DNA of 46,043 nt from an uncultured Thermomicrobiales bacterium. GTDB taxonomy: Bacteria > Chloroflexota > Chloroflexia > Thermomicrobiales > UBA6265. Position numbers and translations under genes: made by a program. The stretch covers positions 1 through 46,043 of the forward strand of contig CADCWF010000015.1 of the NCBI GenBank assembly GCA_902806345.1, read 5' to 3'. This document shows positions 42,390 through 46,043 of this stretch, piece by piece (the first letter of the stretch is position 1; the number at the start of each line of letters is the position of its first letter). Under the pieces are notes generated by a model, which was given only the letters and a program-made list of their open reading frames with translations, did no database searches and was not told where the DNA came from.

Positions 42390-44819
42390 CTACCGTCCGG
42401 CGCCGGAGAGGACGGGCTGGAGGCTGCCGAGGCCGGGTTCGCCTGGGACGAGGATCGGTGTCCCGGCGTCGACGTAGGTGGAGGTCGGCACGTTGAGGCC
42501 GTGGCGCTCGAGGCGGGCGTAGGAGACGCCGCCGTAGCCCGGCACGATCCGGGCGATCTCGCCCATCACGAGCGAGGGGTGGCGCTGCTCCAGGCCGTAG
42601 CCCATGCGGGAGGCGACGAGCGAGACGATCTCGACGCCGCTCTTGGCCTCTCCCATCGGCGGCACCGAGGCGCGGACCCGCTGGACGGTGCGATCGAAGT
42701 TGACGAAGCTGCCGTCCTTCTCCAGCGACATAGACAGCGGCAGGGTGACGTGGGCGAGACGACCGAGGGGGGTGTCGGCGTAGAAGTCGGCGACGGCCAG
42801 AAACTGGAGCTTCGGGAGGGCGGCCATCAGCCGCGGGTGGACCTCGGCGGAGCGGCCACCGAGGGTATTCTCGATGTACATCGCCGTGACCAATCCCTGG
42901 TCGATGGCGTTGACGAGGGCGTCCGTGGCGAGCCCGGGACCCTGCGGTAGCGAGCGAACCGGGACGAACCCGTTCGAGGTGGTGGCGCGGTCGCCCCAAC
43001 GAGGCAGCCAGGCGGCCTCGAAGCGGGCGCGTAGCTCCGGGTCGGCCACAGAGCCGCCGCCGGGGAAGAGGCGCGGGTGGGCGCCCATGTCGGTCGAGCC
43101 CTGGTAGTTGGCGGGGCCCCGCGGGTTGGCGACGCCGCCGCCCGGGCGGCCGAGGTTGCCGGTCGCGATCGCGAGGTCGATGCAGGCGGCGGTGACCGCA
43201 CCCGCGTCCTCCTCGCCCTCCGCCAGGTGGGCAACCGTGTTGTAGATGACCGCGGCCGGGAAACCGCCCTCCGGCTTGGCGGCAGCCGTCCCCATGCCGC
43301 CCGTGGCGTAGAGGATGGCGGCGTCCTTGATCGCTTCGGGGTCGCAGCCCGTCTCCGCGGCGACCCGTTCGAGGCCGTAGTCGGCCATCGCGGCCTCCCA
43401 CCCCGCCCGACCGGATGCGGTGTCCAACCCGGGGCCGGCGAGACCGAGCTCGACGACCTGACGGGCGATGCCGCGGAGGAGCGTGGCGGTCGTGCCGCGG
43501 TTCGGCTTCAGCCAGATCGGGGCTCGGTTGCAGAGCGGGTAGTGGTCCTCGGAGATGACGGCGTACTTCGCTTCCCGGTAGATCTGCGAGTGGTAGAACC
43601 AGTAGGAGGCGACCGGCTCGGTCTTGCCGATCGAGGGGCCGACCACGAGGCCGGCCTTCACGTCGGTGAACATCTCCTGCATGTTGTTGGTGTTCGCTAC
43701 GTCGCGGCCGAGGCCCGCTTCGACGGCGCGCTCGACCGCGATCTGGCTCGGCGTCAGCAGGCGGTCGATGTTCGGGCTGCCCATCACGGCCCGGGTGAAC
43801 TGCTGGAGGAGGTAGGCCTCCTCGACCGTGTTGTCGGGTGAGGCGAGGGCCGCGAACTTCTCGCCCTGGTGGTGGGCGAAGGTCTCGGCGACGAGGTCGA
43901 CCGCGTCGCCCCAGGTGACCTCGTAGGCGAGGCCGGCGGCGTGGTCGCGGACGATTGGGTAGTAGAGGCGGTTCTGGTGCTGGACCTGCTCGTAGCCCCA
44001 ACGGCCATACTCGCAGGTGTAGCCGTGGTTGACGCCGCGCTCCCAGAGGTGGGTCGTCCGGCGAACGATTCCCCGGTTGGCCTCGACGTTGAGGGTGCAG
44101 CCGACGTCGCAGAAACCGCAGATCGTCTCGGTCGCGTCCAGCTCCCAGGGGTGGTGGCCGAAGTGGCGGTCGGTCAGGGCGCCGACCGGGCAGACGGCAA
44201 TGCACATCCCGCAGTGGGTGCAGTTGGTCTCCGTCAGGTCCTCGCCAAACGCCGGGGCAATGGTCGCCTCCAGCGAGCGGAACTCGGACTCGATGGCGGT
44301 GACGCCGATCACCTCGTCGCAGACGCGGGTGCACCGGTTGCACATGATGCACCGGTCCCACTTGTAGTCGATCAACTCGCTGAAGTGGACGTAGGGTTGG
44401 TTGAACTTGGGCCGCCGGTAGGGGTTGGCGTTGACGTTGTGGAGGTAGGTGTTGTCCTGCAGGTAGCACTCGCCGGATTTGTCGCAGGTCGGGCAGTCGA
44501 GGGCGTGGTCGATCAGGTACATCTGGAGGATGAACTGGCGCGACTCCATCACCTCGGGCGAGTGGGTGAGGACCTCCATCCCCTCGCCGAGTGGCGTCGC
44601 GCACGACTCGATCAGGCCGCCCCGCTTGCCGAGGATCTGGACGGTGCAGATCCGGCAAGAGCCCCAGGCCCGCAACAGCGGCTGGTAGCAGAGGTTGGGC
44701 ACCTCGATGCCCGCCATGCGGGCGGCTTCGAGGATGGTCGTCCCGGCCGGCACGGTCACGTCGAGGTTGTTGATCTTGCCGGTGACCATTTTTTGCTCGG
44801 TGCGGGTGGGTGCGACCAT
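42390..44819 (-). CDS. NuoG/FdhA-like iron-sulfur molybdopterin oxidoreductase
   Basis: An 809-residue protein with the NuoG-type N-terminus: a [2Fe-2S] site (Cys44, 55, 58, 73), the His105-Cys109-112-118 [4Fe-4S] site, and two ferredoxin clusters (Cys157/160/163/167 and Cys200/203/206/210). A further [4Fe-4S] motif (Cys234, 237, 241, 269) opens the molybdopterin domain. The rest is closer to NAD-linked formate dehydrogenase than to ordinary NuoG: GNLGRPGGGV, GSTDMGAHPR and EKDGSFVNFDRTVQRVR match FdhA. However, where FdhA has the catalytic Cys/Sec-His, I read RLLTPS (about 353-358) with Leu-Thr. It probably passes electrons to the NuoI partner; whether it binds a Mo/W cofactor is unknown. 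An ATG at codon 11 is an alternative start. Confidence 0.85.
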   Translation of the reverse strand: MVAPTRTEQKMVTGKINNLDVTVPAGTTILEAARMAGIEVPNLCYQPLLRAWGSCRICTVQILGKRGGLIESCATPLGEGMEVLTHSPEVMESRQFILQMYLIDHALDCPTCDKSGECYLQDNTYLHNVNANPYRRPKFNQPYVHFSELIDYKWDRCIMCNRCTRVCDEVIGVTAIESEFRSLEATIAPAFGEDLTETNCTHCGMCIAVCPVGALTDRHFGHHPWELDATETICGFCDVGCTLNVEANRGIVRRTTHLWERGVNHGYTCEYGRWGYEQVQHQNRLYYPIVRDHAAGLAYEVTWGDAVDLVAETFAHHQGEKFAALASPDNTVEEAYLLQQFTRAVMGSPNIDRLLTPSQIAVERAVEAGLGRDVANTNNMQEMFTDVKAGLVVGPSIGKTEPVASYWFYHSQIYREAKYAVISEDHYPLCNRAPIWLKPNRGTTATLLRGIARQVVELGLAGPGLDTASGRAGWEAAMADYGLERVAAETGCDPEAIKDAAILYATGGMGTAAAKPEGGFPAAVIYNTVAHLAEGEEDAGAVTAACIDLAIATGNLGRPGGGVANPRGPANYQGSTDMGAHPRLFPGGGSVADPELRARFEAAWLPRWGDRATTSNGFVPVRSLPQGPGLATDALVNAIDQGLVTAMYIENTLGGRSAEVHPRLMAALPKLQFLAVADFYADTPLGRLAHVTLPLSMSLEKDGSFVNFDRTVQRVRASVPPMGEAKSGVEIVSLVASRMGYGLEQRHPSLVMGEIARIVPGYGGVSYARLERHGLNVPTSTYVDAGTPILVPGEPGLGSLQPVLSGAGR

Positions 44820-44916
44820 CGTCGGTGCTTGCCTCTCGCTCGCTGGGAATCAGGGGGTCGTCGGGGGCCGTTTTCGCTTGTCCGGTGCGCGAAATCACGG
44901 GTTTCCAGCCGTCGTG

Positions 44917-44922
44917 AGTCTA
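44917..44922 (-). promoter_or_regulatory. Extended -10 for the nuoG-like operon
   Basis: On the minus strand TGTGCTAGACT holds the TGn extension and TAGACT, about 100 bases upstream of the ATG at 44819. No good -35 is seen at the usual spacing, as is allowed for extended -10 promoters. Confidence 0.45.
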
Positions 44923-44978
44923 GCACAGGCCCCTCTCCGCGCCGGGTGGTTTGAGCCGCTGACGCGGGGGCCGCGTGG

Positions 44979-44984
44979 TAGACT
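44979..44984 (+). promoter_or_regulatory. Extended -10 for gatB
   Basis: CGTGGTAGACT holds TGG before TAGACT, about 60 bases upstream of the GTG at 45044. A CTGACG hexamer 14 bases upstream is a poor -35. A short stem CCGGCA-GTTT-TGCCGG sits at the expected 5' end of the mRNA. Confidence 0.45.
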
Positions 44985-45043
44985 CCGGCAGTTTTGCCGG
45001 GCACGATCTGGGGGCCGGCGGCGGGCGCAGCGAGGCGGAGCGG

Positions 45044-46043
45044 GTGGGCCGACCAGGCGAGCGGCGGTACGAAACGGTGATCGGGCTTGAGGTCCACGCC
45101 CAGGTCCTGACCCGCTCCAAGATGTACTGCGGCTGCTCCGCCCGCTACGCCGACGCCCCCCCGAACACCCACGTCTGCCCCGTCTGCGGCGGCTTCCCCG
45201 GTGCCTTGCCAGTGATGAACCGGGCCGCGATTGAGGGCGTGATCCTGACCGGCCTGGCGCTCAACTGCCTGATTCCCGAATACTCCAAGCTCGACCGCAA
45301 GAACTACGTCTATCCCGACCTGCCGAAGGGCTACCAGATCTCCCAGTACGACCTGCCGCTCTGTGTGGACGGCTGGCTGGAGTTCGTGGTCGGCGGCGAG
45401 ACGCGGCGGGCGGGGATCACCCGCGTCCACATCGAGGAGGACACCGGGCGGCTGGTCCACCGCGCCGATCTCGGCGGCGACGTGAGCCTGGTCGACCTCA
45501 ACCGTTCCGGCGTGCCGCTGATGGAGATCGTCGGCGAGCCCGACCTGCGGTCCCCAGAGGAGGCGCGCGAGTACCTGGTCGCGCTGCGGCAGACGCTGCG
45601 GGCGATCGGGGTCTCGAGCGGGAACATGGAAGAGGGCGCCTTCCGCTGCGATGCCAACGTCTCCGTCCGCGAGGAGGGCGGGCCGCTGGGCTCGAAGGTC
45701 GAGATCAAGAACATGAATTCGTTCCGCGCCGTCGAGCGGGCGCTGCGGTTCGAGGCGGATCGGCAGCGGGCGGTATTGGCCGAGGGCGGTGCAATCCCCC
45801 AGGAGACGCGCGGCTGGGTCGAGGCGCAGGGGGTGACCGTCTCGCAGCGGACGAAAGAGCAGGCGCACGACTACCGCTACTTCCCCGAGCCGGATCTGCC
45901 GCCGCTGCACGTCTCGGCCGAGATGGTTGCGGCGGTCCGGGCCAAGCTGCCGGAGTTGCCGGCGGCGCGGCGCTTGCGCTTCCGGGAGGCGTATGGGCTG
46001 GGAGCCGCCGAGGCCGCGTTGCTGACGGTCGAGCGCGAGGTGG
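45044..46043 (+). CDS. gatB: Asp-tRNA(Asn)/Glu-tRNA(Gln) amidotransferase subunit GatB (partial)
   Basis: tRNA-binding and kinase subunit of the GatCAB amidotransferase that converts Glu-tRNA(Gln) and Asp-tRNA(Asn) to their amide forms. The GTG at 45044 reads [20 protein letters not shown], exactly the GatB N-terminus. The zinc-type cysteines follow ([23 protein letters not shown]), then [66 protein letters not shown] and [13 protein letters not shown], then [13 protein letters not shown]. About 333 codons are present; the C-terminal helical and YqeY-like parts lie beyond the right edge. It is not followed by gatC or gatA inside the window, and it is divergent from the nuoG-like operon. Confidence 0.96.
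   Translation, partial: MGRPGERRYETVIGLEVHAQVLTRSKMYCGCSARYADAPPNTHVCPVCGGFPGALPVMNRAAIEGVILTGLALNCLIPEYSKLDRKNYVYPDLPKGYQISQYDLPLCVDGWLEFVVGGETRRAGITRVHIEEDTGRLVHRADLGGDVSLVDLNRSGVPLMEIVGEPDLRSPEEAREYLVALRQTLRAIGVSSGNMEEGAFRCDANVSVREEGGPLGSKVEIKNMNSFRAVERALRFEADRQRAVLAEGGAIPQETRGWVEAQGVTVSQRTKEQAHDYRYFPEPDLPPLHVSAEMVAAVRAKLPELPAARRLRFREAYGLGAAEAALLTVEREV

Noticed and set aside
42028..44898. 956-codon open frame on the minus strand overlapping the NuoG- and NuoI-like genes
   Set aside because: Its translation is Arg/Pro/His-rich without domains, while the alternative frame has complete iron-sulfur and molybdopterin motifs. Long empty frames are expected at this GC content.
1..46043. CRISPR arrays, insertion sequences, prophage or toxin-antitoxin genes
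   Set aside because: No regularly spaced repeats, transposase, integrase, phage structural or toxin-antitoxin signatures were seen on either strand.

Overview
This is a high-GC bacterial chromosome segment, densely packed with genes. GTG and TTG starts are frequent (about a dozen GTG and at least three TTG starts are decided by ribosome-binding sites). The gene content suggests a Chloroflexota bacterium of the Thermomicrobia/Sphaerobacter type: a c-di-AMP receptor of the DarA family, a HelY-type Ski2-like helicase, a Tat-exported PhoX phosphatase, a DUF4397 secreted protein, many PD40 beta-propeller proteins, and peripheral complex-I-like subunits. This placement is inference from gene content; no rRNA or other decisive marker is present. 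No tRNA, rRNA, CRISPR array, insertion sequence or prophage gene was seen.

Layout. 258-7059 (minus) is a sugar-uptake and catabolism cluster: a Tat-exported solute-binding protein, two permeases, a DapA-family aldolase/lyase and an inositol-monophosphatase-family enzyme, followed by a c-di-AMP receptor and an M20 peptidase. A divergent LacI-type regulator (7267-8361) faces it across a good promoter with a palindromic operator just downstream of the -10. 8437-14911 (minus) carries the t6A tRNA-modification set in two pieces (tsaB-rimI-tsaD, and tsaE behind a methyltransferase and a zinc-ribbon/PD40 membrane protein), separated by a frame-disrupted BON-domain gene. 15025-20876 holds a small membrane protein, the large HelY-like RNA helicase, a DUF427 protein and thiL. 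21133-24624 (minus) holds two unrelated alkaline phosphatases, a PhoA-type one without a visible signal peptide and a PhoX-type one with a Tat signal. 24912-28782 (plus) holds a lone iron-type solute-binding protein, a GNAT acetyltransferase, a 41-residue membrane protein on its own promoter-terminator unit, and a secreted DUF4397 protein.

28810-35284 holds a CCA-adding-type nucleotidyltransferase (minus) divergent from a CorC/HlyC membrane protein, a DUF202 protein, a PadR regulator and an ABC exporter. 35521-41394 (minus) holds a translationally coupled S9 peptidase and soluble histidine kinase, then an aldehyde dehydrogenase. 41849-44819 (minus) is a NuoG/FdhA-like iron-sulfur molybdopterin protein paired with a NuoI-like ferredoxin, divergent from gatB, which runs off the right edge.

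Most of the window is ordinary housekeeping and nutrient-uptake content. The points most worth following are the orphan NuoG/FdhA-like plus NuoI pair that appears to lack the formate-dehydrogenase catalytic Cys/Sec, the LacI promoter-operator design, the small-protein transcript at about 27060-27375, the frame-disrupted BON gene, and the adjacent PhoA/PhoX pair.
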